DNA from: Tenacibaculum dicentrarchi
GTDB taxonomy: Bacteria; Bacteroidota; Bacteroidia; Flavobacteriales; Flavobacteriaceae
Assembly: GCF_964036635.1 (NCBI RefSeq)
Contig: NZ_OZ038524.1
Span: 2,175,001 to 2,239,000 of the forward strand
Direction: 5' to 3'
DNA: 64,000 nt
Shown: positions 26,990-36,408 of the stretch, piece after piece
Layout of the letters: the number at the start of each line of letters is the position of its first letter
How positions within the stretch are numbered: position 1 is the stretch's first letter
Position numbers and translations under genes: made by a program
Notes under the pieces: generated by a model
The model's database searches: none
What the model was told of the DNA's origin: nothing
What the model saw: the letters and a program-made list of their open reading frames with translations, nothing else

Positions 26990-27733
26990 TTACGTTAATA
27001 ACATTTGTGTTAATAAATAATTGGCAATTACAATAAGTACGGTTGTCCAAACTACCGATTGCGTACTTGCCTTACCCACCTCTAACGAGCCTCCTTTTAC
27101 ATAGTATCCGTGATATGCAGGCACAGTAGCTATTAAAAATGCAAAAATTAAGGTTTTTATCATCGCATAAGTTATTAAAAATGGGTCAAATTCCATTTGT
27201 AAGCCTATAATATAATCTACTCCTGAAAACAGCCCCGAAAGCATTCCGGTAAGCCATCCTCCAAAAATTCCTAAGAACATCGCTAATATTATCAGAAAAG
27301 GATAAAAACATACCGTGGCTATTATTTTAGGTAATACCAAGTAATTTAAAGAGTTAATTCCCATTACCTCTAAGGCATCAATTTGTTCGGTAACACGCAT
27401 AGATCCGATACTTGATGTAATATATGACCCTACTTTTCCTGCTAAAATAATAGAACAAAATGTGGGTGCAAATTCTAAAATCATCGAGCGTTTTGCGGCA
27501 AATCCGATTAATGAATCAGGTATAAAAGGACTGTCTAAACTCAGGGCGGTTTGCAAGGCAATTACACCACCTATAAAAAAGGAAATAAAGGAAATAATTC
27601 CTAATGATTTAAGCCCCAATTCATCAACTTCTCTAAACAATGCTTCTTTAAAAACACGTGCACGCTGTGGCTTTGTAAAAACTTGCTTTAGCATTAAAAT
27701 ATACGTACCTATATGCTCAATGTAGTTCTTCAT
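26990..27733 (-). CDS. MlaE-like ABC transporter permease
   Basis: This 247-aa inner-membrane protein has about five to six hydrophobic segments. Family motifs are GIISFISFFIGGVIALQTALS, KRSMILEFAPTFCSIILAGKVGSYITSSIGSMRVTEQIDAL (the ELGPVL/GRIGSSIAAELGTM region of MlaE) and the C-terminal YYVKGGSLEVGKASTQSVVW. It is the permease for the ATPase immediately downstream and probably handles phospholipid trafficking. Confidence 0.9.
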   Translation of the reverse strand: MKNYIEHIGTYILMLKQVFTKPQRARVFKEALFREVDELGLKSLGIISFISFFIGGVIALQTALSLDSPFIPDSLIGFAAKRSMILEFAPTFCSIILAGKVGSYITSSIGSMRVTEQIDALEVMGINSLNYLVLPKIIATVCFYPFLIILAMFLGIFGGWLTGMLSGLFSGVDYIIGLQMEFDPFLITYAMIKTLIFAFLIATVPAYHGYYVKGGSLEVGKASTQSVVWTTVLIVIANYLLTQMLLT

Positions 27734-27819
27734 TTAAACGAATCTATTTTTTCTTTTGGCTAAAGTATTAAAAAACCATTAACTCTTGGCTTTATTATTA
27801 GTTTTAGTGTGCATTTACC

Positions 27820-27827
27820 TACCTTTG
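27820..27827 (+). promoter_or_regulatory. Candidate pafA promoter (-7 box)
   Basis: TACCTTTG matches TAnnTTTG, 26 nt before the ATG of the phosphatase. No TTG is found at 19 bp upstream. Confidence 0.45.
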
Positions 27828-27852
27828 ATTTTATAACTTTTTAAATTTTATA

Positions 27853-29493
27853 ATGAAAAAATTCATACCCTTAGCTACTTTGGCTATCGTTTGCTTATGT
27901 AGTTTTACTTCTCCTAAAAAAAAGACTCCTAAAAAACCAAAATTAGTCGTAGGCGTTGTTATCGACCAAATGCGTTACGATTATCTTACCCGTTTTGCTA
28001 GTAAATATGGTACTGATGGTTTTAATCGCTTATTAAATGAAGGATTTTCGCTTGAAAATGCTCATTACAACTACATTCCTACTTATACCGCTGTTGGACA
28101 TACCTCTATTTACACAGGAACAACACCTATAAATCATGCTATTATCAGTAATAATTGGTATGATAAATACTTAAAAAAATCGGTGTATTGTGTTGACGAT
28201 AGCACTTATAAAACTGTTGGAAACAATGGCGATGGCGGAAAAAAATCGCCTAAAAGAATGCTAACAACCACCATTACCGACCAATTACGATTGGCACAAA
28301 ATATGAACGGAAAAACTATTGGTATTGCTATTAAAGACCGTTCGGCAATTTTACCTGCGGGGCATACTGCAAACGGTGCATATTGGTTTGATGGCGGTAG
28401 TAAAGGTGATTGGATTACCTCGTCATATTATACGGATAAATTGCCAAAATGGGTACAGAAATTTAATAAGGCGAAAATTGCAGATACTTATTTAAGCCAG
28501 CCATGGGAAACCTTATACAACATAAATACCTACACCGAAAGTATTGCTGATGACAACAATTTTGAACAAGCTTTTAAGGGTGAAAAAAAACCTGTATTTC
28601 CGCATAATATTCCTAAATTAAGAGCTAAAAACAATAATTACAGTATTATAAAAGGGCTTCCTGCAGGAAATTCTTTAACTACCGATTTTGCAAAAGCAGC
28701 CATTATTGGCGAAAACTTAGGGCAATCTGATTATACCGATTTCTTAACTGTTAGTTATTCATCTACCGATTATGTTGGGCATCAATTTGGTGTTGCATCT
28801 AAAGAAATTGAAGATACTTATTTACGCTTAGACAAAGATTTAGCCTCTTTATTTCAATTTTTAGATGCTAAAGTTGGTAAAGGAAATTACACCTTATTTT
28901 TAACAGCCGACCACGCAGCAGTTCAAGTGCCTGCTTATTTGCAGTCGGTTAAAATTCCTGCCAATTATTTTAGCTATAAAAAATTTACTGCTTTTGTAAA
29001 TAATATCACCAAAAAATATTTTAATTCAGATGCCTTGGTTGAAAATATTTCAAACTTTCAGATTTTTTTAGATAAAAATAAAATTGAAGCTTTAAAATTA
29101 AATAAAAATGAAGTAGCTCAAAAAATAGCCGATGAAGTAATTAATTACAAAGGAATTTACAAAACTGCAACCGCTAGAACTTTACAAACAACCTCGTTTA
29201 CTACGGGTATTTTAAACTCGTTACAAAACGGATATAATCAAAAATTTTCAGGTGATGTAATGCTTGTTCCTACCCCATCAACGGTTAGTTACCCTAAAAA
29301 AGGAACTACCCACGGCTCAGGATATTCATATGACACACATATTCCTGTAATTTTTTACGGAAACGGTATTAAAAAAGGGGCATCAAAAAAGAAATATGAA
29401 ATTGTTGATATTGCTCCTACACTTTCTAATTTACTTCAAATTGAGTTTCCTAATGGTAGCACAGGAAAAGTTATAGAAGAAGTTTTAAACTAA
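27853..29493 (+). CDS. pafA: PafA-type alkaline phosphatase
   Basis: This 546-aa secreted protein has a signal peptide (FIPLATLAIVCLCSFTSP). The alkaline phosphatase superfamily zinc site is seen in VVIDQMRYDYL (first Asp), SSTDYVGHQFG (Asp and His), LTADHAAVQ (Asp-His) and THGSGYSYDTHIP (His). The nucleophile is Thr rather than Ser, in YIPTYTAVGHTSIYTGTTP, which is the mark of PafA phosphate-insensitive phosphomonoesterases of Flavobacteria. Transcribed alone and followed by two hairpins. Confidence 0.92.
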   Translation: MKKFIPLATLAIVCLCSFTSPKKKTPKKPKLVVGVVIDQMRYDYLTRFASKYGTDGFNRLLNEGFSLENAHYNYIPTYTAVGHTSIYTGTTPINHAIISNNWYDKYLKKSVYCVDDSTYKTVGNNGDGGKKSPKRMLTTTITDQLRLAQNMNGKTIGIAIKDRSAILPAGHTANGAYWFDGGSKGDWITSSYYTDKLPKWVQKFNKAKIADTYLSQPWETLYNINTYTESIADDNNFEQAFKGEKKPVFPHNIPKLRAKNNNYSIIKGLPAGNSLTTDFAKAAIIGENLGQSDYTDFLTVSYSSTDYVGHQFGVASKEIEDTYLRLDKDLASLFQFLDAKVGKGNYTLFLTADHAAVQVPAYLQSVKIPANYFSYKKFTAFVNNITKKYFNSDALVENISNFQIFLDKNKIEALKLNKNEVAQKIADEVINYKGIYKTATARTLQTTSFTTGILNSLQNGYNQKFSGDVMLVPTPSTVSYPKKGTTHGSGYSYDTHIPVIFYGNGIKKGASKKKYEIVDIAPTLSNLLQIEFPNGSTGKVIEEVLN

Positions 29494-29501
29494 AAAATTA
29501 A

Positions 29502-29522
29502 GAGGCGCTCAATGAGCGCCTC
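29502..29522 (+). terminator. Terminator after pafA
   Basis: GAGGCGCTC and GAGCGCCTC form a GC-rich 9-bp stem around AAT, 8 nt after the stop, followed by A-rich sequence. The 180 nt up to the next hairpin hold nothing recognisable. Confidence 0.65.
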
Positions 29523-29700
29523 AAAAAAAACTACAATATAAGAGGGGGCATAATTATTTTTTTAATGTTTTGTTTACGCAATAACTTTTGCTAAGCATCT
29601 TTCTAAATTATTAGACACCTTTTTTTACAAAAAGTCACATTTTATACTTATTTAAAAGGATTCGCTCAATATATTATTTGTTGTAAGCCTTACCTTTAAA

Positions 29701-29735
29701 AACTTAAAAAGCTCCCATTAGGAGCTTTTTAAGTT
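29701..29735. terminator. Bidirectional terminator before the type IIG gene
   Basis: AACTTAAAAAGCTCC and GGAGCTTTTTAAGTT form a perfect 15-bp stem with loop CATTA. It is 20 nt beyond the stop codon of the minus-strand restriction gene and faces pafA. Confidence 0.85.
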
Positions 29736-29755
29736 TTATTGTTTAATGAAAATAT

Positions 29756-32700
29756 CTAACTATTTTCTACAATCGCAATTTCAGCATCGGTTAAATTGTA
29801 TAATTTATAAACCATTGCATCAATTTCTTTATCGGTTTGATTTATTTGAGTTTGTAAGGCTTGAGCTTCGGATTTTTTAACCGTAAAAACATCCATCCAA
29901 TCCATTTCATCTAGTTTTGTAAGTACGGGAATTATTGGCAGTTCGTTTTTTACAAGTTCTTTATTATTGCTTTTTATCGCCTTGTTGAGTTCTTTTATAA
30001 AATCGCCAAATTCTAAATCGTGCCAGTTTTGAAGCTTTTTTGATAACTTTTCTAATTGAAATTTTTGCTTTACATACTTTTGGAATTTGTTATTTACTTT
30101 TTGAATTTTCTCTGTTGATAAAAGAATTTCTTCTACTTTATTTATATATGGAACTTCATCCGAAGTTTTAGCAATTGGCAAATTAGATAAAAAATCTTTT
30201 TTAAATCTGATTCCTTTAGAACCTAAACCACCTCCAGAATAATAATTTGAAAAGATATAAAACGATACTTTTGAATTTAGCATTGCTAATAAATATTCTA
30301 AATTTTCGCCAGTTATAAATGTTATAGTATCATTTGTAAAATATTTTTTTGTATCTAAAACAAAAGGTGGTTTTGAAGACATTTCTTTCCAAATAATCTT
30401 TTTTTCTGAAAAAGAATCTATGTATGCACAATTTCTTAGATTATAAGGAGTATAACCTTTATCATATCTTTTAGATAATTTAGGTTCATACATTTTTAAA
30501 TGTTCTTTAACAGCTGGAAAATCATCAATTTCAACTTTAGGAATTTCTTTATAACCATTATGAACATTTAATAAATACAAATTTTGATATTCTATTTTAT
30601 ATCTATCAACATCTCTTCCTCTTAAAATAGGTTCTATAATTTTTTTTGAATTAATATCAGAACTTATCAATTCATTCTTTTTTTCTTCATCAATAATAAA
30701 CGCTTCATTTAATCCTGTCTTAATTCCGTATTTTACTCCAACATTCCAATCTTTTAATAAGATACCTTTCTTTAAAATTTTTGCTTTTAAATTTTGTTCT
30801 ACTTTTGATGAAATTGTCCATACATCATCATTTTTAGGACTAATATCAACAAAGAAACTATCAAAAGAAATTAAATCTTTTACATCTTTTTCTTTAGAAA
30901 TATCTATACTTGAAATTATAAAATTTTCAACTTTACTTTTTTCAAACATAATTATATTTGAATCTACAACAGCAGATTCAAAAATCCCAGCACCTAAATC
31001 TAATAATTTATATGGATTAGTATTATCAAATAAATACTTTCTTAAACTTTTACCATAATTTGCTCTCATCCATTTATTTGAAGTAATAAAACCTAAAAGA
31101 CCTTTTTCTTTTAATATTTCATTACCTTTTTCATAAAATAAACAATATAAATCTCCTGTACTTTCGTACGTTTTATATCCAATATTTTTAATTTTTAATG
31201 AAAGTTCTTTCATCTTCTGTAATTGAACATACGGCGGATTTCCAATAATTACATCAAAACCACCATTTTCAAATATTTCAGAAAACTCATTTTCCCAATT
31301 AAAAGCTTTATCACCAGCAACGGTTTTACTATCAATTAAAGAATTTCCACATTTAATATTGCTGTTTAAGTTGTTTAATTTACGTCTAGGTTGTGCGGTT
31401 CTTAGCCACAGCGAAAGTTTTGCAATTTCTACGGATTCTTCGTTTAAATCTACCCCAAAAATATTATTTTCAAGGATTTTATTTTCAATATCAGGAAATA
31501 CAAAACCACCTCCTAAAAGCCTGGTTTTTAGCTCATCAATATAGGTATGCTCTTTAATTAGAAAATCTAACGCTTGATTTAAAAATGCTCCCGAACCACA
31601 AGCGGGGTCGCAAATAGTCAGTTTTAACAGCCATTCTCTATAAACATCTAAGAACGAAACTAATTTAATAATCGTTGTTTTTGGTCTGTTTTTTCGTCCT
31701 TTAAAATAGTCATCTTCTTTGATACCAAGTTCAATTTTCTTTTCGGTACAAAGTTTACCAACGGTATTATCTACAATATATTTTGTGATGTATTTTGGCG
31801 TATAAAAAACACCATCTTTTTTACGTTTACTTGTTTGTTTATCAAAATTTGAACCTTGAATTTCGGCATTTACGCTTTCAATTTCATTTAACGAATTTTC
31901 AAAAATATGTCCTAAAATATTTACATCAACTTGGCTATCAAAATCATATTCCGATAATTTTTTAGTATGTTTATATAGTAATTTATCATCTAAAATAAGC
32001 GAATTTAAAACGGCATCAGGTTTAAAAAGTCCGCCATTATAAGCGAAAATTTCGGCTTTTTTATCTGTTCCTTCTCTACCAGTGTCTAAATATTTAAAAT
32101 ACAATTTAAAGCGATTATATAAAGGAACTTCAACATCTAAATCTTTTAATTTATCCCAATTTTCAAGGATTTGAAGTGTTGAATTTGGCGGTAATAAACC
32201 CCTATCTTCGGCAAAGAAAATAAACAGAAACCTATCAATTAATTTTTGCGATTTTTTAAACAGACTTAATTTGATATTTTTATTAATACTATCAATATTT
32301 TCTTTTTCCTGTTCGGTTCTAAAAATAGGATTCTTTAAATTCTGTTTTACTAAATCTCGATATAATTCTCTTTTAAAAAGCGAATAATCGTTATAAAAAT
32401 CTTTTGTAATTTGTTCTTCTTTAACTACGGATGCTTCTTTAATTTTTAAAGGAATATTATTTAAAATATTATCTTTATGCAAGCACAAATACAAGAGTTG
32501 AAACTGTTCTTTGGTAAGTTCAAAAAGATTAAATTCTTCAAATTCGGTGGCATCGTTTATATAGAATCGTAATTTTTCAAAATTGGAAGTAATCACATAA
32601 ACACAGCCTTTTTGATTTGCTTTATAATCAAACGCTTGTTTTCTGATGCTTTCTAAATCCTTAGTTTTTGTACCTTTTAATTCGATAACTGCAATAGCAA

Positions 32701-32986
32701 TGTTATCGTTTAAAATAGCACCATCGGCTTTTCGTGCGTTGGTTTGATTTTTATATTCGGCAACTAAGTTAAAATCGGCATTTGGTTTTAGGGTATAATT
32801 TAAAATATTCACAAATAATTCCGTTAAAAAAATACCTTGATATTCTTCTTCTTTTGAGCTTCTGATATTTTCTTGTATCGTCGGATTTAGAAAATATTTT
32901 GTATATTTTTTATAGGCTTTTTCTAGTACTTCTTTTTGCTGAAGTTTAAGATGTTTTTTTAATACGGATACTTGAAATAATGACAT
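29756..32986 (-). CDS. Type IIG restriction enzyme/N6-adenine DNA methyltransferase
   Basis: A single 1076-aa polypeptide combines nuclease and methylase. An N-terminal PD-(D/E)xK-type site is at KADGAILNDNIAIAVIELKGTK (near residue 90). The gamma-type methylase has the SAM-binding motif ICDPACGSGAFLNQALDFL and catalytic motif IV VIIGNPPYVQLQKM. A C-terminal target-recognition region follows, with HNGYKEIPKVEID and SGGGLGSKGIRFKKDFLSNLP. Organisation is that of Eco57I/COG1002 enzymes, which need no separate HsdS. The gene is outside the tRNA-Arg element, 550 bp from its left boundary. No partner gene is beside it. Confidence 0.88.
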   Translation of the reverse strand: MSLFQVSVLKKHLKLQQKEVLEKAYKKYTKYFLNPTIQENIRSSKEEEYQGIFLTELFVNILNYTLKPNADFNLVAEYKNQTNARKADGAILNDNIAIAVIELKGTKTKDLESIRKQAFDYKANQKGCVYVITSNFEKLRFYINDATEFEEFNLFELTKEQFQLLYLCLHKDNILNNIPLKIKEASVVKEEQITKDFYNDYSLFKRELYRDLVKQNLKNPIFRTEQEKENIDSINKNIKLSLFKKSQKLIDRFLFIFFAEDRGLLPPNSTLQILENWDKLKDLDVEVPLYNRFKLYFKYLDTGREGTDKKAEIFAYNGGLFKPDAVLNSLILDDKLLYKHTKKLSEYDFDSQVDVNILGHIFENSLNEIESVNAEIQGSNFDKQTSKRKKDGVFYTPKYITKYIVDNTVGKLCTEKKIELGIKEDDYFKGRKNRPKTTIIKLVSFLDVYREWLLKLTICDPACGSGAFLNQALDFLIKEHTYIDELKTRLLGGGFVFPDIENKILENNIFGVDLNEESVEIAKLSLWLRTAQPRRKLNNLNSNIKCGNSLIDSKTVAGDKAFNWENEFSEIFENGGFDVIIGNPPYVQLQKMKELSLKIKNIGYKTYESTGDLYCLFYEKGNEILKEKGLLGFITSNKWMRANYGKSLRKYLFDNTNPYKLLDLGAGIFESAVVDSNIIMFEKSKVENFIISSIDISKEKDVKDLISFDSFFVDISPKNDDVWTISSKVEQNLKAKILKKGILLKDWNVGVKYGIKTGLNEAFIIDEEKKNELISSDINSKKIIEPILRGRDVDRYKIEYQNLYLLNVHNGYKEIPKVEIDDFPAVKEHLKMYEPKLSKRYDKGYTPYNLRNCAYIDSFSEKKIIWKEMSSKPPFVLDTKKYFTNDTITFITGENLEYLLAMLNSKVSFYIFSNYYSGGGLGSKGIRFKKDFLSNLPIAKTSDEVPYINKVEEILLSTEKIQKVNNKFQKYVKQKFQLEKLSKKLQNWHDLEFGDFIKELNKAIKSNNKELVKNELPIIPVLTKLDEMDWMDVFTVKKSEAQALQTQINQTDKEIDAMVYKLYNLTDAEIAIVENS

Positions 32987-33254
32987 TTATAGCTTTTTTT
33001 TATTGCTGATAAAATTACTTTAAAAAAAATGATGTGCAATTATTATTTGTAATAAGTTATTCAGATAGTTTTAAAAAAAAAGCACTAATAAAACACTAAC
33101 AATCTTTAAAAATGCTTAGAAAATTTTTAAATTTCATCTAAAAAAAGTTTTATAACAGAAAAATAACAAATCGAATCTGTTAAAGGGATTTTATTTCAGG
33201 TTTGCATGCTGATTTACCGTATTTATTCCATTTTTTCTTGATGATTCTTGTCAA

Positions 33255-33328
33255 TTCGAGTAATTTTAATGATTAAAAGTAATTAAAACTGTATCGATAC
33301 AATTTTTTGAAAGAAAAAATCACTCGAA
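33255..33328. repeat. Imperfect inverted repeat, flavobacterial intergenic type
   Basis: TTCGAGTAATTTT (33255-33267) is mirrored by AAAAATCACTCGAA (33315-33328), with GTATCGATAC in the centre. It belongs to the gap between the type IIG start and attL (32987-33535), which otherwise shows no gene. Confidence 0.45.
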
Positions 33329-33394
33329 CTTCCTCGGTAGAGTTTGGTATAATTATAGTTTATTTATGGATTTATCAAAATTAGCACAAATGCC

Positions 33395-33481
33395 TAGCCC
33401 CGATTGAAGCTTTGTTTGAGCTCTTTTTTTGATTTTTCTTCAAAAAAAAGCGAGTGCGGAAAGCGGGAAATTGCTTCAAAA
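33395..33481. repeat. Dispersed palindromic intergenic repeat, copy 2
   Basis: This is the inverted counterpart of 885-972. It starts TAGCCCCGATTGAAGC and ends GCGGGAAATTGCTTCAAA, with the centre diverged by a few bases. It lies 55 bp outside the left end of the tRNA-Arg element. Confidence 0.7.
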
Positions 33482-33514
33482 AAAATACAGATACAGAAAC
33501 TAATAAACAACAAA

Positions 33515-33540
33515 AAACCTTACTATTTCTAGTAAGGTTT
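33515..33540 (-). terminator. Hairpin at left element end (ancestral tRNA-Arg terminator)
   Basis: AAACCTTACT and AGTAAGGTTT flank ATTTCT. On the minus strand the stem runs into TTTTTTG. It overlaps the first bases of attL and would have followed tRNA-Arg directly before the element inserted. Confidence 0.6.
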
Positions 33541-33558
33541 AAGTGAGCCCTGGAGGAT
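33536..33558. repeat. attL (23-bp direct repeat, left)
   Basis: Starts GGTTTAAGTGAGCCC and ends TGGAGGAT, identical to 46590-46612. Bases 33544-33558 are a copy of the tRNA-Arg 3' end. Beyond 33558 the match stops (GC instead of TC). Confidence 0.88.
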
Positions 33559-33674
33559 GCAATACAAATATAACTAAACATAACTAAACCCTTTTAAACA
33601 CAAGCCTAAACACCTATTAAAACTACAAATAAAACACACTACAATACAGGCAGAATAAGATAAATGTATAAATT

Positions 33675-33698
33675 GCTGACACATTTGCTGACACATTT
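33675..33698. repeat. Tandem 12-bp repeats inside the left end (integrase arm-site candidates)
   Basis: GCTGACACATTT occurs twice back to back. The right end has the same two-unit arrangement at 46520-46543 (GCTGACACGTTT, ACTGACACATAA). Position inside both ends and next to the integrase suggests arm-type binding sites. Confidence 0.6.
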
Positions 33699-33737
33699 AA
33701 TAAAATAATGTACCTTTATATTATCAAAAAAAAGAGA

Positions 33738-35000
33738 ATGACTAAGATTAGTTTTTACATAAGAAATACTGATACAAAAAAAGAAACTCCTATTAATTTT
33801 CGTATCAATTTATCAAGAGATGAAAAATTAAGAGGAACTACAAAAATTAAAATAGCTCCCCTATTTTGGGATAAAGAAAAACAAAGAGTTAGAAACCGAG
33901 TTGAAGTTTCAAATATCAAAGATGTAATAAATAATAGATTAAGAGAATTTGAAAATTTTATTTTAAATAAAGTACTCTTATCTGATACTGAAAACCCTAT
34001 TGAAATTAAACAAAATCTAAAAAATGATATTAAAGAATTTTTTGGAAGAAAAGAAGAAAAAATAGTTCCTACACTTTACTCTCAAGCTGAACAATTTATT
34101 GAAGACTCTCAAAGAAGAACAATAAATGATAAACCAATATCTAAAACAACTATTTTAGCTTACAAAAGAACTATTAAAGTATTAAAAGAGTTTGAAGAAT
34201 GTAATAAATACCCTATTTCTTTTGAATCAATAACAATGGATTTTTATTATGATTTTATAACTTTTTTAAAGGAAAAAAATTTTACACCTAATACAATAGG
34301 AAATTATATTAAAACACTTAAAGTATTTTTAAGTGATGCCACTGAAAAAGGTATAAATACAAATTTAACGTACAAAAACAAAAATTTTATAAAACCTACT
34401 GGAGAATCATTTCAAATATATCTGAATGAAGAAGAACTTAGTAGTATGATAAACTTAGATTTATCAAATGATAAAAAACTAGATAACGCAAGAGATTTAT
34501 TTATTATTGGTGCATATACAGGATTAAGAGTTTCAGATTTTAATAATTTATCTAAAGATAATATCGAAGTTCAAAATGGCTATCAATTATTAAACCTTAT
34601 TGTTACTAAAACGAATAGACCTATTTCGATTCCTATTCATCCAAAAGTGGCAGATATTATAACTAAAAATAGCGGAAACTTTCCAAAAAAAATGTCTGAC
34701 CAACATATTAACAAATCATTAAAAGAAATAGGTAAATTAGCCAATATTAATACTAAAATAAGCTATAACACAAATAAAGGAGGTAATATTATTAAAGAAA
34801 CAAAATATAAATATGAAATGATTACAAATCATACAGGAAGACGCTCTTTTTGTACTAATGCCTATATTAATAATATGCCAACACTTGATATAATGGCAAT
34901 TAGCGGGCATACTACAGAAAAAGTATTTCTAACCTATATTAAAATTGGAGCAAAAGAAAGAGCTTTGAAAATTGCAGATAATAATTTTTTTAAGAAATAA
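33738..35000 (+). CDS. int: Tyrosine-type site-specific integrase
   Basis: It is 420 aa from the ATG at 33738. An ATG at 33708 would add ten Lys-rich residues. An N-terminal Arm-DNA-binding region (about residues 1-85) and SAM-like core-binding domain (about 110-205) precede the catalytic domain. The catalytic domain has Arg in GAYTGLRVSDF, the H-x-x-R motif in NHTGRRSFC, and GHTTEKVFLTYI with the nucleophilic Tyr. It should mediate integration and excision between the tRNA-Arg att sites. It is adjacent to attL, as expected. Confidence 0.93.
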   Translation: MTKISFYIRNTDTKKETPINFRINLSRDEKLRGTTKIKIAPLFWDKEKQRVRNRVEVSNIKDVINNRLREFENFILNKVLLSDTENPIEIKQNLKNDIKEFFGRKEEKIVPTLYSQAEQFIEDSQRRTINDKPISKTTILAYKRTIKVLKEFEECNKYPISFESITMDFYYDFITFLKEKNFTPNTIGNYIKTLKVFLSDATEKGINTNLTYKNKNFIKPTGESFQIYLNEEELSSMINLDLSNDKKLDNARDLFIIGAYTGLRVSDFNNLSKDNIEVQNGYQLLNLIVTKTNRPISIPIHPKVADIITKNSGNFPKKMSDQHINKSLKEIGKLANINTKISYNTNKGGNIIKETKYKYEMITNHTGRRSFCTNAYINNMPTLDIMAISGHTTEKVFLTYIKIGAKERALKIADNNFFKK

Positions 35001-35005
35001 ATATA

Positions 35006-35968
35006 ATGGGAAAATATAAAGGTTTTTTTATAGGGAAAGAGAAATATTTTAAAACTGAAAAGATTCACGAATTATTTATTGAGATGGATGTACTCGATAA
35101 TAATGTTAAAATGGATTTAGATAGTAATCAAACTCGTTTTCAGCCAGAAGTTTTCAAAAAAGAATTTAGAGAGGAAGTTTTTAATGAAATAATAGAAGTA
35201 TGTAAAAATATTGATGTCGAAAGAGAATGTTTCAATATAAAAGTTCAATTTGAAAATTGCATTGATTCTGAAACACAAAAAATATTTTTATCAAAAAAAA
35301 TGAGTGAATATTCTAAAGAACTTAGTGATTCAATAGCTTATTTTTATTACAAAAAATCAGAAAAAGAGTTCCGTTCTTATGCTATCAAAAATATCGGTAT
35401 TGATGAAATATATCAGTACGTTCACGATAAGTTGAAAGATAATAGAAGAGGATATTTTTATATATCTTACTATCGTTTTTTGAGTAATACTTTAATTTTA
35501 GAGTATTTAAGAAACAGAGATGAATTGAATTATATTAATAATGAAAATTTAAACAGTAAAAATAAAAGTGATTTAACAACAAGTCCTCAAATTAAATTAG
35601 AAGATAATCTTTCTAAAAAAGCATCTAAATATCCTTTAGTTTTTAAAAATTTAGAAACAGAAAAATTATTTGCCAATTTTTTAAAAGAACACTCAGCAGT
35701 AAATGAAAATAATGAACCTATTGATAGGAAGTTTAAACCTATTTGTCATGCTTTTTATACGGTATTAGCAGAAGAATACAAACCTAAATCACCTACAAAA
35801 AAGTACCCTATATTTATTGTTAGAGTTAATCTAAAAGATTTTATAGATATGTTAGTTAAAGAATATAAAATTAAACCTATAACAAAATTATCTAACGGAA
35901 ATTCTTATTCAAGTATAGCTGATGATTTTTATAAAAAGATAGAAATGAAGTGTTTAAGCATTAAGTAG
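35006..35968 (+). CDS. Hypothetical protein of the integrative element
   Basis: This 320-aa protein is charged, Lys- and Glu-rich, with no signal peptide or membrane segment and no family I recognise. It has two parts. The N-terminal 190 residues are helical (FKKEFREEVFNEIIEVCKN, SDSIAYFYYKKSEKEF), and after a Ser/Asn-rich linker the C-terminal part (KPICHAFYTVLAEEYK, FIVRVNLKDFIDMLVKEYKIK) is conserved-looking. It follows the integrase by 5 nt, so both are probably one transcript. Its stop codon is the first base triplet of the iteron array. Confidence 0.7.
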   Translation: MGKYKGFFIGKEKYFKTEKIHELFIEMDVLDNNVKMDLDSNQTRFQPEVFKKEFREEVFNEIIEVCKNIDVERECFNIKVQFENCIDSETQKIFLSKKMSEYSKELSDSIAYFYYKKSEKEFRSYAIKNIGIDEIYQYVHDKLKDNRRGYFYISYYRFLSNTLILEYLRNRDELNYINNENLNSKNKSDLTTSPQIKLEDNLSKKASKYPLVFKNLETEKLFANFLKEHSAVNENNEPIDRKFKPICHAFYTVLAEEYKPKSPTKKYPIFIVRVNLKDFIDMLVKEYKIKPITKLSNGNSYSSIADDFYKKIEMKCLSIK

Positions 35969-36070
35969 AATTTTGAGAGAATAAATTAGAATTTTAAGAG
36001 AACAGATTAGAATTTTGAGAGAACAAAGTAGAATTTTGAGAGAATAAATTAGAGTTTTGAGAGAATAACA
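35966..36070. repeat. Five 21-bp iterons
   Basis: Five directly repeated 21-bp units begin at 35966, 35987, 36008, 36029 and 36050. Each starts TAGAATTTTGAGAGAA (unit 2 has AAG for GAG, unit 5 TAGAG) and ends in a variable five bases (TAAAT, CAGAT, CAAAG, TAAAT, TAACA). The 21-bp period equals two helical turns, so a protein could bind each unit on one DNA face. They directly precede the HTH and DUF3987 genes, the layout of a replication origin or an autoregulated control region. Confidence 0.8.
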
Positions 36071-36119
36071 TTGCTTTTATTTTTTTTGAACTTTGCATCA
36101 TAATTAAAACCATAAAATT

Positions 36120-36407
36120 ATGATACAACAAAAAGCAACGCTAGTTTTACAGACAACAACACAAGATTTAACGCAATCAATTTTACAAGGTGTTGAAGAA
36201 AAATTAAATAATTTTAAAATACACTTTCAACCTAAAGAACCTACTATTTGGATTTCAAGGCAAGATGTAGCTGAAATTTTATCTATTTCTATTGTTACTG
36301 TTGATGACTGGACAAAAAAAGGAATTTTATCAGCCTACCGAATAGGAAATAAAAAAAGATTTAAACGCAATGAAGTAGAAAATTCTTTAACTAAAATCAG
36401 CAAGTAA
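36120..36407 (+). CDS. Helix-turn-helix protein (excisionase/MerR-like HTH_17)
   Basis: This 95-aa protein has a short helical N-terminus and, from about residue 43, the winged helix-turn-helix WISRQDVAEILSISIVTVDDWTKKGILSAYRIGNKKRFKRNEV. This is the pattern of DNA-binding HTH_17/excisionase domains found in Bacteroidota mobile elements. It starts 50 nt after the iterons and may bind them or act in excision. Next gene begins 2 nt after its stop. Confidence 0.82.
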   Translation: MIQQKATLVLQTTTQDLTQSILQGVEEKLNNFKIHFQPKEPTIWISRQDVAEILSISIVTVDDWTKKGILSAYRIGNKKRFKRNEVENSLTKISK

Positions 36408-36408
36408 A

